Below, piece by piece: positions 1-8,492 of a DNA stretch of 64,000 nt (position 1 is its first letter; each line of letters starts with the position of its first letter). Origin of the DNA: Ochrobactrum quorumnocens. Lineage in GTDB: Bacteria > Pseudomonadota > Alphaproteobacteria > Rhizobiales > Rhizobiaceae. Position numbers and translations under genes: made by a program. The stretch is from the NCBI RefSeq assembly GCF_002278035.1, contig NZ_CP022603.1:1944186-2008185 (forward strand), given 5' to 3'. The notes under the pieces were generated by a model that did no database searches, was not told the DNA's origin, and saw only the letters and a list, made by a program, of their open reading frames with translations.

Positions 1-740
1 CTGGTGTTGCTTTACTGGAGATCAATCGTCCAGAAGCACTCAATGCTTTGAATATGGATATTCGGCAGAAGCTGTCTGAAGCTGTGGATCGCCTTGCTGC
101 TGATCACGAAACGCGAGTGATCGTCATCGCCGGCAAAAGCGGAAATTTTGCCGCTGGGTCAGACGTGAAAGTGTTCGCGCAAACTGGTGCAGGAGAAATC
201 CTTGCGCAGCGGCTTCACCGTTACTGGGAAAGTCTCGCGCACTGCCCGAAGCCTGTGATTGCTGCCGTTGAAGGCTATGCGCTGGGTGGAGGATGCGAAC
301 TTGCGATGCATGCCGATATTATCATTGCATCGCGGACTGCGAACTTCGGTCAGCCAGAAATCAAGCTTGGGCTTATGCCGGGCGCGGGCGGCACGCAGAG
401 GCTTTTGCGGGCGATAGGTAAATATAAGACCATGTTATTGACGTTGACTGGCGAAATGCTTTCAGCGGTCGATGCCGAAAGATATGGCCTTGTCAGTCGG
501 TTGACGGATGAGGGAAAAGCGCTCGAGGAAGCTCTGAAGCTTGCCGGGAAAATAGCGTTGATGCCGCCGCTTGCGGCAGAGCAGATCAAAGAAGCGGTAA
601 TATATGGTGAGGATGCGCCTCTGGAAACCGCTTTGAGATTGGAGCGTAAGGCATTCCAACTTCTTTTCGACACAGAAGATAAGAGGGAAGGAATCGATGC
701 CTTCTTGTCCAAGCGCAAGCCAGAGTTCAAGGGGCGCTGA
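1..740 (+). CDS. Enoyl-CoA hydratase/isomerase (crotonase family), 5' end cut by window
   Basis: The reading frame is open from base 3, so the gene begins outside the window. The N-terminal part reads LEINRPEALNAL, the usual crotonase opening. Two oxyanion-hole regions are visible: NFAAGSDVKVF and, further on, ALGGGCELAMHADIIIAS. The family hydrates 2-enoyl-CoA to 3-hydroxyacyl-CoA, or isomerises enoyl-CoA, in beta-oxidation-like routes. The next gene starts 2 bases after the stop and encodes the following step, 3-hydroxyacyl-CoA dehydrogenase, so the two are probably translated together. The acyl chain cannot be told from sequence. The 3-oxoadipyl-CoA-type thiolase at 15.3 kb suggests a dicarboxyl-CoA such as one derived from adipate. 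Confidence 0.9.
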   Translation, partial: GVALLEINRPEALNALNMDIRQKLSEAVDRLAADHETRVIVIAGKSGNFAAGSDVKVFAQTGAGEILAQRLHRYWESLAHCPKPVIAAVEGYALGGGCELAMHADIIIASRTANFGQPEIKLGLMPGAGGTQRLLRAIGKYKTMLLTLTGEMLSAVDAERYGLVSRLTDEGKALEEALKLAGKIALMPPLAAEQIKEAVIYGEDAPLETALRLERKAFQLLFDTEDKREGIDAFLSKRKPEFKGR

Positions 741-741
741 G

Positions 742-2247
742 ATGGATGTGATGTCAGGCCCCATCAGTGAAGTTGGTATCATTGGCGCTGGGATTATGGG
801 CATCGGCATTGCTGAAACAATGGCTGCTGCCGATTTGAAAGTTTACCTGTTCGATCAGCTTCCGGGCAAAGCAGAGACAGCGAAGCGCGACCTTTCAAAA
901 CGTCTGGACACTCGAGTTGCACGTGGGAAACTGGAAGCTGCTAAAGCAGCGAATACTCTGGACCAGATTATACCTATTGCCGCCTTGAAGGAGTTGGCTT
1001 CGGCAAGTTTGGTTATCGAAGCCATTGTGGAAGATCTGGGTGTGAAGCGCGAGCTGATTGCATCCCTGGAAGCGCATCTATCGCCTCAAACGATTATCGC
1101 GACGAACACATCGTCTTTATCCGTGACTGCAATCGCGGGAAAAGCTGAAAACCCGCAACACGTGGTGGGTTTTCATTTCTTCAACCCTGTTCCGCTGATG
1201 CGGGTTGTGGAAGTGATCAAAGGTGCACTGACAAGTGATGCGGTCCTAGAGCGTCTGAAAGAACTTGCAGAGCGGATTGGCCATAGACCAGTCATGGCGG
1301 CCGATACGCCGGGGTTTATCGTCAACCATGCCGGTCGCGCCTATGGGACCGAAGCGCTTGCGATGATCCGCGAAAGCGTTGCGGATTTCACAACTATCGA
1401 CGCTATTTTACGGGATGCTGCGGGTTTCCGTATGGGGCCTTTCGAGCTTCTCGATCTGACGGGTCTTGATGTCTCCCATCCGGTGATGGAAGCGATCTAC
1501 GGCCAATATTATCAAGAGCCGCGTTATCGACCTTCAGTGATTACGCGCCAGCGCCTTGATGCTGGTCTGCTCGGACGCAAGAGTGGGCGCGGCTTTTATG
1601 ACTACTCTGACGATTCAATTACGATCACGACCACTGATGAACAAGGCAGTCTACCGAAATCGGTGACGATCATCGGCGATACGCCCGAAAAAGCGCTGCA
1701 AAAAGTTGCGGAGCTGGCAGGTGTTCAAATCAGTGACGATGCGCGTTCGAGTCCACTGGTTCTGATTGGTTTGATTGGCGATGATCTGACCTCGACAATC
1801 GTCCGCGAAGGCCTCGACGCCGCCAATACGATTGGTTTTGATCCGCTATTCGGCGTCGACAAGCATCGGACGCTGATTGCTTCGCCGGGAGCAACTGACA
1901 ATGTGCGAGAACAAGCTTTAGCTCTTGCGCAATCCGACGGTGTCAAAGCGTCGGTGGTCGAAGACACATGCGGAACTGTTTGCCAACGTGTGTTGGCGAT
2001 GATCGTGAATATTGCAGCCGACATTGTTCATCAGAAGATTGCGTCAGTTGATGATCTCGATGCTGCTGTGCGTTTGGGACTCGGTTATCCGCATGGGCCG
2101 CTCGAATGGGGCGACAGGATCGGTGCGGACATGATTGTCCGTATTCTCGATGCCATTCATGAAAGAACCGGTGACCCGCGTTATCGTGCCAGCCTTTGGT
2201 TGCGTCGCAGGGCCGAACTGAAACTGCCGCTCGCAGAATACAATTAG
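742..2247 (+). CDS. 3-hydroxyacyl-CoA dehydrogenase (PaaH/PaaC-like, two C-terminal domains)
   Basis: NAD-dependent oxidation of 3-hydroxyacyl-CoA to 3-oxoacyl-CoA. The protein is 501 aa, the length of the long bacterial form with two 3HCDH C-terminal domains. Residues 10-23 hold the nucleotide-binding GIIGAGIMG, and HFFNPVPLMRVVEV contains the family's catalytic histidine (about residue 145). The first C-terminal domain starts near residue 188 (DTPGFIVNHAGR) and the second near residue 410. I chose the ATG at 742 because AAGGGG lies just upstream and the fold starts there. An upstream in-frame ATG at 697 would add 15 residues lying inside the previous gene. It probably acts between the neighbouring hydratase and the thiolase at 15.3 kb. 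Confidence 0.9.
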   Translation: MDVMSGPISEVGIIGAGIMGIGIAETMAAADLKVYLFDQLPGKAETAKRDLSKRLDTRVARGKLEAAKAANTLDQIIPIAALKELASASLVIEAIVEDLGVKRELIASLEAHLSPQTIIATNTSSLSVTAIAGKAENPQHVVGFHFFNPVPLMRVVEVIKGALTSDAVLERLKELAERIGHRPVMAADTPGFIVNHAGRAYGTEALAMIRESVADFTTIDAILRDAAGFRMGPFELLDLTGLDVSHPVMEAIYGQYYQEPRYRPSVITRQRLDAGLLGRKSGRGFYDYSDDSITITTTDEQGSLPKSVTIIGDTPEKALQKVAELAGVQISDDARSSPLVLIGLIGDDLTSTIVREGLDAANTIGFDPLFGVDKHRTLIASPGATDNVREQALALAQSDGVKASVVEDTCGTVCQRVLAMIVNIAADIVHQKIASVDDLDAAVRLGLGYPHGPLEWGDRIGADMIVRILDAIHERTGDPRYRASLWLRRRAELKLPLAEYN

Positions 2248-2259
2248 GGAACCTTTATC

Positions 2260-4437
2260 ATGGCCGAAAAAATTGATCTGAAACCTTCTGCGCCCTGGTA
2301 TCGGCTTAATGTGACCGAGGAGGATTGGCGCGCTGCGAAAGCCGGTGATCTTTTGAAATGGTATAGCCAGATGAAGCTCATCCGGCGCTTTGAAGAAAAA
2401 ATACTCGACTTTGAAAAAGCCGGACTGGTCCACGGACCTGCTCATGCCAGTATCGGACAGGAAGCCGCCGCAGTTGGTGCCATGTCAATGCTCGGTTCCG
2501 ACGATCAGATAAATGGTACGCATCGTGCGCATCATCAGGTGCTCACAAAGCTGATAAACGCACAGGCACCATCCGATTTCGATATTCTTCAATCTGATTT
2601 TACCGACGACATGAATGATGCCGTCTATCGTCTGATGGCGGAAATCATGGGGCTTAATCCCGGATATTGCGGTGGTCGTGGCGGCTCTATGCATATGCGT
2701 GACGCTGCATCAGGCATTGCGGGAACGAGCGCGATTGTCGGCGGAAATATTCCGCATGCCGCCGGTTACGCACTTGCGGACAAGCTTCTTGGCAGGAAAG
2801 GTGTATCGGTCGCTTTCTTTGGCGATGGTGCTTCCCTGCAGGGGGCCACTTATGAAGCGATGAACATCGCCGCACTCTACAGTTTGCCTGTCATTTTCTA
2901 CGTTGAGAACAATCTCTACGCTGTATCGACCCACATTCAAGACGCCACGCGCGAAACCCGTATTGCGTCGCGTGGTCCGATGCTCGGCTTTGCCGGCATT
3001 GAATGTGATGGAATGGATGTTGTTGCCGTTCATCAGGCGATGCGTGATGCCTGCCGGATCATCGAAGAAGAGGGCGGCCCTGTCGTTATCGAAGCGCAAT
3101 GCTATCGCTATTTGCATCAAAGCGGAAGCAAGGCAGGCAGTGATTTTGGTTATCGCACCGGCGAAGAAGAAGAAGAATGGAAGCGTCGGGACCCTATCGC
3201 GCAGGCAGAGCGACGACTGAAGGAACTCGGCATTGCAGGCGATGCTGAATTTGCTCAGATCGACGAAAAGGTGAGCGCTGCGGTGCAGATTGCTGGCGGG
3301 CGTCTGACGGAGACTGCACCCGGCAGCAATGTTCTGCGTATTCCAGACGCCTTGTGGCCTTCGCCGCAGAGTGTCGATGAAGGCATCCTCGGTGACGGCA
3401 AAGAATTTGACGATGCTCGCTTTCGCGAAATTGAGGACTATTCTCCCAATGAGCTGGAGAAGATACGGTTTGCTGCTGCAGCGTCTGACGTCATTGGTCG
3501 GGCGATGCAAAAAGATCCCACAATCATCGTGATGGGCGAGGATGTTCATCGCTTTGCCGGTGGTGTGAGTGGTTTTACCAAAAACGCGCTTGAACAGTTT
3601 CCCGGCAGAGTTCTGGCCATGCCGATTGCCGAAAATGGCTTTACGGGTGTTGCTTTGGGAGCGGCATTACGCGGGCTGCGGCCAGTCGTAGAAATCATGT
3701 TTGGTGACTTCTGTTTCGTTGCAGCAGATCAGATTGCAAACGGTATTTCGAAAGTCCGCCACATGTTCGGCGATGGGTTTCCCGTTCCGATTGTTTTGCG
3801 CGTTCGTGTGTCGCCGCATACAGGTTACGGTTCGCAGCATTCAGGCGATCCGTCGGCATTGTTTGCAATGTTTCCGGGATGGCGCGTCGTTTCACCAACC
3901 AATGCCTTTGACTATGTCGGTCTGATGAACAGCGCGCTCCGGTCTAACGATCCTGTGGCAATTATCGAGCATGTCGAATTCTACCAGCGCGAGAGCTTGG
4001 TGCCCAAGGATGATCGCGATTATTGCATTCCGCTCGGGAAGGCGCGAGTTGTCAGGTCTGGTTCGGCATGTACCGTGCTCGCGACATCGGTGATGGTGCA
4101 GGCTTCGGTTAAAGTTGCCGACGAATCCGGTATTGATGCCGAGATTATCGATATGCGAAGCCTCGACATGACCGGCATCGACTGGGAGCTTATTGGTCAA
4201 TCTATCGCGAAGACCAATCGTGTGGTGATTGCCGAGCAGGTCGCGAGCGGGTTGTCACTCGGACGGCATTGGGCCGCTGAAATCCAGCGGCGTTTCTTCA
4301 ACGATCTTGACCACGAAATTCTTCATGTGACGGGCAGTCTGTCCTCGCCTGTAGTTTCACTGGTCTTGAATAAGGCGGCTCTAGGGTCGGCGGAAAAAGT
4401 TCGGGCGGCGCTTGAACAAATCACGCGTACTGCCTGA
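2260..4437 (+). CDS. Thiamine-diphosphate dehydrogenase E1, alpha and beta subunits fused
   Basis: One 725-aa chain joins both halves of an E1 of the branched-chain 2-oxoacid / acetoin dehydrogenase family. Residues 1-350 are the alpha part, with the thiamine-diphosphate motif GDGASLQ (188-194) through ENN (216-218). Residues from about 395 are the beta part (IIVMGEDVHRF, then a transketolase pyrimidine-like domain and C-terminal domain). E1 decarboxylates a 2-oxoacid, or cleaves an alpha-diketone, and passes the acyl group to lipoyl-E2. The likely partner is the lipoyl protein at 6154-7458, whose hydrolase fusion resembles acetoin-type E2. No E3 (lipoamide dehydrogenase) is present, so it may borrow the housekeeping one. 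The real substrate is unknown. Confidence 0.88.
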   Translation: MAEKIDLKPSAPWYRLNVTEEDWRAAKAGDLLKWYSQMKLIRRFEEKILDFEKAGLVHGPAHASIGQEAAAVGAMSMLGSDDQINGTHRAHHQVLTKLINAQAPSDFDILQSDFTDDMNDAVYRLMAEIMGLNPGYCGGRGGSMHMRDAASGIAGTSAIVGGNIPHAAGYALADKLLGRKGVSVAFFGDGASLQGATYEAMNIAALYSLPVIFYVENNLYAVSTHIQDATRETRIASRGPMLGFAGIECDGMDVVAVHQAMRDACRIIEEEGGPVVIEAQCYRYLHQSGSKAGSDFGYRTGEEEEEWKRRDPIAQAERRLKELGIAGDAEFAQIDEKVSAAVQIAGGRLTETAPGSNVLRIPDALWPSPQSVDEGILGDGKEFDDARFREIEDYSPNELEKIRFAAAASDVIGRAMQKDPTIIVMGEDVHRFAGGVSGFTKNALEQFPGRVLAMPIAENGFTGVALGAALRGLRPVVEIMFGDFCFVAADQIANGISKVRHMFGDGFPVPIVLRVRVSPHTGYGSQHSGDPSALFAMFPGWRVVSPTNAFDYVGLMNSALRSNDPVAIIEHVEFYQRESLVPKDDRDYCIPLGKARVVRSGSACTVLATSVMVQASVKVADESGIDAEIIDMRSLDMTGIDWELIGQSIAKTNRVVIAEQVASGLSLGRHWAAEIQRRFFNDLDHEILHVTGSLSSPVVSLVLNKAALGSAEKVRAALEQITRTA

Positions 4438-4473
4438 TGAATTGATCATAAAAAGAGAAAAACGAGGAACACA

Positions 4474-6090
4474 ATGAAAAATGGGAAAACAGGGCTCAAC
4501 CGCCTTTTGACGATGAATTTCAAAAGCGTGATAATGGCTGCAACGCTGTTGACTGCCGTTCCGGCAGCCTATGCACAAAATGCGGATTCACTTGTTATCG
4601 CGCGTAACATGGACATCAATTCACTCGATCCACACCGGACCTTCTGCGACACGTGCCAGATTTATGACTCTGCAGTCTATGAAGGTCTTCTGTCGCTGGA
4701 CAAGGACAATAAGGTCATCCCAGTTCTCGCTGAAAGCTATACAGCAAATGGCGACCAGACTGAGTTTACCTTCAAGATCAATCCGAAAGCCGTATTCTCG
4801 GATGGTGCCAAAGTCGAAGCCAAGGACGTCAAGTGGTCTTGGGAACGTCTGAAGAATGTTAAGGGCAGCCCGTCGTTTCTTGCGGATACAATCGGCTCGA
4901 TAGAAACGCCTGATGAAGCAACTGTGGTTGTAAAAACCAAGGCGCCGAACTCGGAATTCTTCAACGTGGTTGCTTCGCCCTATTTCGGTATCGTCAACAG
5001 TAAAGTAGCGACCGAAGAGGCGAAGGCTGTCAACGGTGTGGACGCTGCCGAAAAGGATAATGCCGAGGCATGGTTTCTCGCCAATTCGGCTGGCAGTGGT
5101 CCATTCGTTCTGGGCGCTTACGAACCCAATTCCGAACTGCGTCTGAAGCGCAATGACAAGTATTGGCGCGAGACTCCGAAGGTTGCGGAGGTCGTTATCC
5201 GTCAGGTGAAGGATGCGGTGGCGCAGGCGCAGATGCTTGAAAATGGCTCTGCCGATATTGCAATGCAGATTGACCCAGAAACCGCCAAAACCATTCGCAA
5301 TCCGGACGTGAAGATCGATTCCATTCACTCTTATAACTTTATCTACATTGCACTTTCGCCGGGGGCCAAATCGAACGAAGTACCGCTGACGCCCGAAGTG
5401 CGCGAGGCAATTTCCACGGCCATTGATCGTGAAACTTTGCTCGATTTCATGCTGGGCGACAAAGGCCAGTTGATTGGCGCTGCTATTCCGATCGGCTTTC
5501 CCGGTGGCTCGGATCACAAAATCCCTGAATATAATGTGGACAAAGCCAAGGAACTGCTGGCGAAAGCTGGGCATCCAGATGGCTTCAAACTTGAGGCAAC
5601 CTATCCAAATCTGAATGTTTATGGCGTTGATTTCACGCAGATGATGCAAAAGATCCAGCAAGATCTGTCGAAGGTGAATATCAAGGTTGAGCTGCAGCCT
5701 GTTTCCTTTGCAACATGGCGTGAAAAGGTGAACGGAGATGGCACACCGTTGACGGTGGTCTATTATGCACCTGATTTCTACGGCACATCACAATATATCG
5801 ATGCGTTTGGCCTGGCCAAGGGCAGTCTATGGGCCAAGCGAGCCGGTGAAGCGCGTGACCCGTCATTCGTAATTGGCGATATTCAGCAAGTCATGGCCGA
5901 CGCTCTCAAAGCGCCCGCCGATCAGGCAGATAAGGTCTGGTTTCAGGCCGGTGAGAAAATGGCCGCCGCAAACGTCATCATTCCAATGCTGAGCCCGGAT
6001 GTCATTCTAGCCTACAACAACAAGGTGAACGGCGTTCGCTATTCTGCCTGCTGCAACTTGCCATTGGCTGAGATTTCACTCGCCAAATAA
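4474..6090 (+). CDS. ABC transporter substrate-binding protein, family 5 (oligopeptide/dipeptide type)
   Basis: Periplasmic binding protein of 538 aa with a signal sequence (IMAATLLTAVPAAYAQ, cleavage probably after AYA) and the family-5 opening IARNMDINSLDPHRTF. The N-terminal extension before the signal (MKNGKTGLNRLLTMNF) is longer than usual, so a start at codon 14 (ATG AAT TTC AAA) is possible. The ATG at 4474 is preceded by GAGGAAC. It is the only binding protein in this block and presumably serves the permeases and ATPases at 8493-12430, although the minus-strand E2 and IclR genes lie between. Family 5 takes peptides but also opines, nickel chelates and sugars, so the ligand is open. 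Confidence 0.88.
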   Translation: MKNGKTGLNRLLTMNFKSVIMAATLLTAVPAAYAQNADSLVIARNMDINSLDPHRTFCDTCQIYDSAVYEGLLSLDKDNKVIPVLAESYTANGDQTEFTFKINPKAVFSDGAKVEAKDVKWSWERLKNVKGSPSFLADTIGSIETPDEATVVVKTKAPNSEFFNVVASPYFGIVNSKVATEEAKAVNGVDAAEKDNAEAWFLANSAGSGPFVLGAYEPNSELRLKRNDKYWRETPKVAEVVIRQVKDAVAQAQMLENGSADIAMQIDPETAKTIRNPDVKIDSIHSYNFIYIALSPGAKSNEVPLTPEVREAISTAIDRETLLDFMLGDKGQLIGAAIPIGFPGGSDHKIPEYNVDKAKELLAKAGHPDGFKLEATYPNLNVYGVDFTQMMQKIQQDLSKVNIKVELQPVSFATWREKVNGDGTPLTVVYYAPDFYGTSQYIDAFGLAKGSLWAKRAGEARDPSFVIGDIQQVMADALKAPADQADKVWFQAGEKMAAANVIIPMLSPDVILAYNNKVNGVRYSACCNLPLAEISLAK

Positions 6091-6103
6091 GTGGAAAAAC
6101 TGG

Positions 6104-6136
6104 AAAGGCCGGAGAGTGATCTCCGGCCTTTTTTTC
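6104..6136 (+). terminator. Rho-independent terminator
   Basis: A perfect 11-bp stem (6104-6114 with 6121-6131, AAAGGCCGGAG / CTCCGGCCTTT) with loop AGTGAT is followed by a T run. It lies between two convergent genes, 14 bases after the binding-protein stop. The A-rich left side gives a weaker T tail on the minus strand, so it may also serve the E2 gene. Confidence 0.9.
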
Positions 6137-6153
6137 TTTCACGGCGTATTCTA

Positions 6154-7458
6154 TCAGCAAACCGAATTTGTAAGTTCACTGAGGATGCGCAGTGACAGGC
6201 TACGCTTTTCAAGATGAGGCATGTGCCCGCACGCTTCAAACGCATGAAGGGCCACATTGTCGGGAAGATTGCGACTATGTTTGAAAGGCAGGATTCTATC
6301 CTGTTTTCCAAAGACCACGCGCACCGGTATCTCAAGTGCAGCGAGATCGTCGATGATCGAAATTGTCTGCGTTCCATCGGCAAAAAAGCGCTTTGCAAAA
6401 GCCGCCATCGCGTCGCTTAAGCGCTGATCCTGTCGTTGCTGAACAACTGCAGAGATGAATGTTTCTGAGATAACGTCCTTTGCGTGCACAAGCTCATGCA
6501 ACCATGGCGTTACACTCTCTTTCGATTTGGCTCGCACGAAGTTTTCGACAAATCCAACATTGATTTCAGGCCCCAGACCTCCGGGTGCAAACAGGCCCAG
6601 AGCACGGATATCGATATTGCCTCGGGCCGCCAGTCGCGCGCTGACTGCTGCACCGAAGGAATGCCCCACCATAATTATTTCTGTGAGATTGAGCTGCCTG
6701 ATGGTGGCTTCCACGAGGCCGGCGACTGCATCAAGGTCTGCAACGGTTTCAAGCGGCGAGGCGCCATGTGAAGGCAGGTCTATAGCGAGCAAAGGCTGCT
6801 GCCATTGGCTTCCCGCGAAAAGTCCGCGCCAGTTGTTATGGTCGGACGCGAAGCCGTGCAGGAGCACCAGTGGTATGCCTTCACCCTTGCGCAACCAGAC
6901 GGCGTTCAAGACGGTGTCCTTATGAGAAGCGCTTGATTTGCCGCTGATTTGCCGTGGCAGAACATTGCCAGTCTCTATTGCAGCGATGATATCTTTCTTT
7001 TGTATGCGCCCGCTCGGTCCACTGCCATTGATCTGTGAAAGATCAATCCCGGCATCGCCAGCGAGGCGTTTTGCAAGTGGTGTTGCGACCATTCTGCCGG
7101 TCAGTGTGGTGTTTGAACGGATATCCGATGCCGGGATCTCAGAAACCTCTTTCGTTTCAGGAGCTTGTTCGGCAGTGGTTTCCGCGGCGAGTTTTGATGG
7201 GGCGAAAGAAACTGCTTCGCCCTGCAAGAACAGGCTCGCGACACTTTGACCGACGTCGATCTCATCGGAGGTCGATGGTTTGAGAATTTTCAGCGTGCCA
7301 TCGTGAGGGGCATCCACTTCAACAACTGTTTTATCGTTATCGATTTCAAACAACAGCTGCCCCTGTCGTACCTCCTCACCGTCCTTTACGTGCCAACGTG
7401 AGATTGTGCCGGAATTGGTTTCCAGACTGACTTTTGGATATAGAATATCGGTGGCCAT
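6154..7458 (-). CDS. Lipoyl-domain E2 fused to alpha/beta hydrolase (acetoin dehydrogenase E2-like)
   Basis: The protein is 434 aa. Residues 1-80 form a lipoyl domain with the lipoylated lysine in EIDNDKTVVEVDAPHDG (K43). Residues 120-160 form an E1/E3-binding domain (ATPLAKRLAGDAGIDLSQI). Residues 190-434 are an alpha/beta hydrolase with LLHGFASDHNNW, nucleophile in GHSFG (S267) and histidine in CGHMPHLEK. This is the AcoC-like layout, where the hydrolase replaces the usual CoA-acyltransferase core. The start ATG has AGGAAA 5 bases upstream. It lies just downstream of the IclR gene on the same strand and is probably cotranscribed with it. The E1 at 2260-4437 is its likely partner. Confidence 0.87.
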   Translation of the reverse strand: MATDILYPKVSLETNSGTISRWHVKDGEEVRQGQLLFEIDNDKTVVEVDAPHDGTLKILKPSTSDEIDVGQSVASLFLQGEAVSFAPSKLAAETTAEQAPETKEVSEIPASDIRSNTTLTGRMVATPLAKRLAGDAGIDLSQINGSGPSGRIQKKDIIAAIETGNVLPRQISGKSSASHKDTVLNAVWLRKGEGIPLVLLHGFASDHNNWRGLFAGSQWQQPLLAIDLPSHGASPLETVADLDAVAGLVEATIRQLNLTEIIMVGHSFGAAVSARLAARGNIDIRALGLFAPGGLGPEINVGFVENFVRAKSKESVTPWLHELVHAKDVISETFISAVVQQRQDQRLSDAMAAFAKRFFADGTQTISIIDDLAALEIPVRVVFGKQDRILPFKHSRNLPDNVALHAFEACGHMPHLEKRSLSLRILSELTNSVC

Positions 7459-7499
7459 GAGATTTCCTGCATCAATCTACTACGTCGCCGCTGGCGAGG

Positions 7500-8333
7500 T
7501 TAGGGTAAGGACGTATGTGAAAACGTGTCTGTATTGCCGATCAATCGTTCCTGCAGTTCAACGGTAAGTTGTCTGAGTGCTGGTCCGATTTCGGCGTAAC
7601 AAGCGCCGCGCGGTGCAATGTCGGTGATGCCGCCGCAAGTGATTGCGACGAGCTGGGTTCCGTCGGTTGGCCGGAAAGGGATTCCAACAGCATTGATATA
7701 GCTGTACCAGTCGCCGCATGAAGCCACGAAGCCATCTCTTGCGAAGTCCTCAAGTGCGTGGCTGGTCAGTCGACGGATTTTCTCGGCATGTTCCGGTTCG
7801 GCCGCAAGCATTTGCTCGAGAAGAATCTCGCGCTGGGCTTCTTCCATACCAACATAATAAGAAAGTCCCATAGCTGTGCGCCAGATCGGCAATCTTGAGC
7901 CGACATTGAGGCGTAGCGAGACGGGGTTTTCGGAGCGCGCATTGGCGATATAGACCATCTCGCGCTGCTCACGCAGGCCCATGGCCACGGCAACGCCCGT
8001 TTTTTCTGCAAGCTTTCGCATCAATGGCATGGCCATATAGACGACAGCGTTCGAGCTTAGTCCCGAATAACCCAGCGAGATGGTTGCTGGGCCAATGCTG
8101 TAGCGACCGAGATTGTCGTCATAATTGAGATAGCCGAGATTGACCAAGGTCAGCGTCAAACGCGAAATCGTGGCTTTCGGCAATCCTGTACGGTCAATAA
8201 GTTCCTGATTCCCAAGAGAAATATCATTGGGGGTGAAGCTGCGCAAAATCTCCAGTCCTCGAACGAGGGCACTGGAAACCTGAGCGCTGTCTTTATCGAG
8301 GTCCACTGAACTGGGCTTCGCTCTTTTCTTCAC
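7500..8333 (-). CDS. IclR-family transcriptional regulator
   Basis: 277 aa. The N-terminal winged helix (SALVRGLEILRSFTP ... LPKATISRLTLTLVNLGYL, residues 20-85) is followed by an IclR effector-binding domain (about 100-265). The GTG start at 8333 is supported by AGGAGA 6 bases upstream. It lies between two halves of the catabolic block and is transcribed away from the importer operon that starts at 8493. The shared spacer carries three inverted repeats, so it probably controls both directions. Many relatives govern aromatic and beta-ketoadipate degradation (PcaR/PobR type), which would fit the thiolase at 15.3 kb, but the effector cannot be read from sequence. Confidence 0.92.
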   Translation of the reverse strand: MKKRAKPSSVDLDKDSAQVSSALVRGLEILRSFTPNDISLGNQELIDRTGLPKATISRLTLTLVNLGYLNYDDNLGRYSIGPATISLGYSGLSSNAVVYMAMPLMRKLAEKTGVAVAMGLREQREMVYIANARSENPVSLRLNVGSRLPIWRTAMGLSYYVGMEEAQREILLEQMLAAEPEHAEKIRRLTSHALEDFARDGFVASCGDWYSYINAVGIPFRPTDGTQLVAITCGGITDIAPRGACYAEIGPALRQLTVELQERLIGNTDTFSHTSLP

Positions 8334-8370
8334 GTTGTCTCCTGGACGATGTTGACGATTTCAGTTTGCA

Positions 8371-8423
8371 GGAATGTCATTCCAGAAAATGAAATTTAAT
8401 TTCATTTATATTGACGGCGTCAA
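8371..8423. promoter_or_regulatory. Divergent promoter region with three inverted repeats (candidate IclR operator)
   Basis: Three palindromes lie side by side in the spacer between the IclR gene and the importer operon: GGAATGTCATTCC (8371-8383), AAATGAAAT-TTA-ATTTCATTT (8387-8407, perfect 9-bp arms) and TTGACGGCGTCAA (8411-8423). The middle one is the best operator candidate by length and spacing. TTGACG at 8411 could also be a -35 box for the plus-strand operon. Assignment to the IclR protein is inference. Confidence 0.55.
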
Positions 8424-8492
8424 ATTTGCTTGTCAATACTATGTGCAAGGACGCACAAAAACTGCGCCAGATTTCCAGAATGGGAACCGTGC

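Noticed and set aside
2710..3549. Long open frame (279 codons) on the minus strand inside the E1 gene
   Set aside because: It is fully antisense to a strongly recognisable dehydrogenase, has no ribosome site or recognisable domain, and is rich in Arg, His and Cys as expected from a reversed reading frame.
4621..5661. Long open frame (346 codons) on the minus strand inside the family-5 binding-protein gene
   Set aside because: Antisense shadow of a gene with a clear signal peptide and family motifs; no independent evidence.
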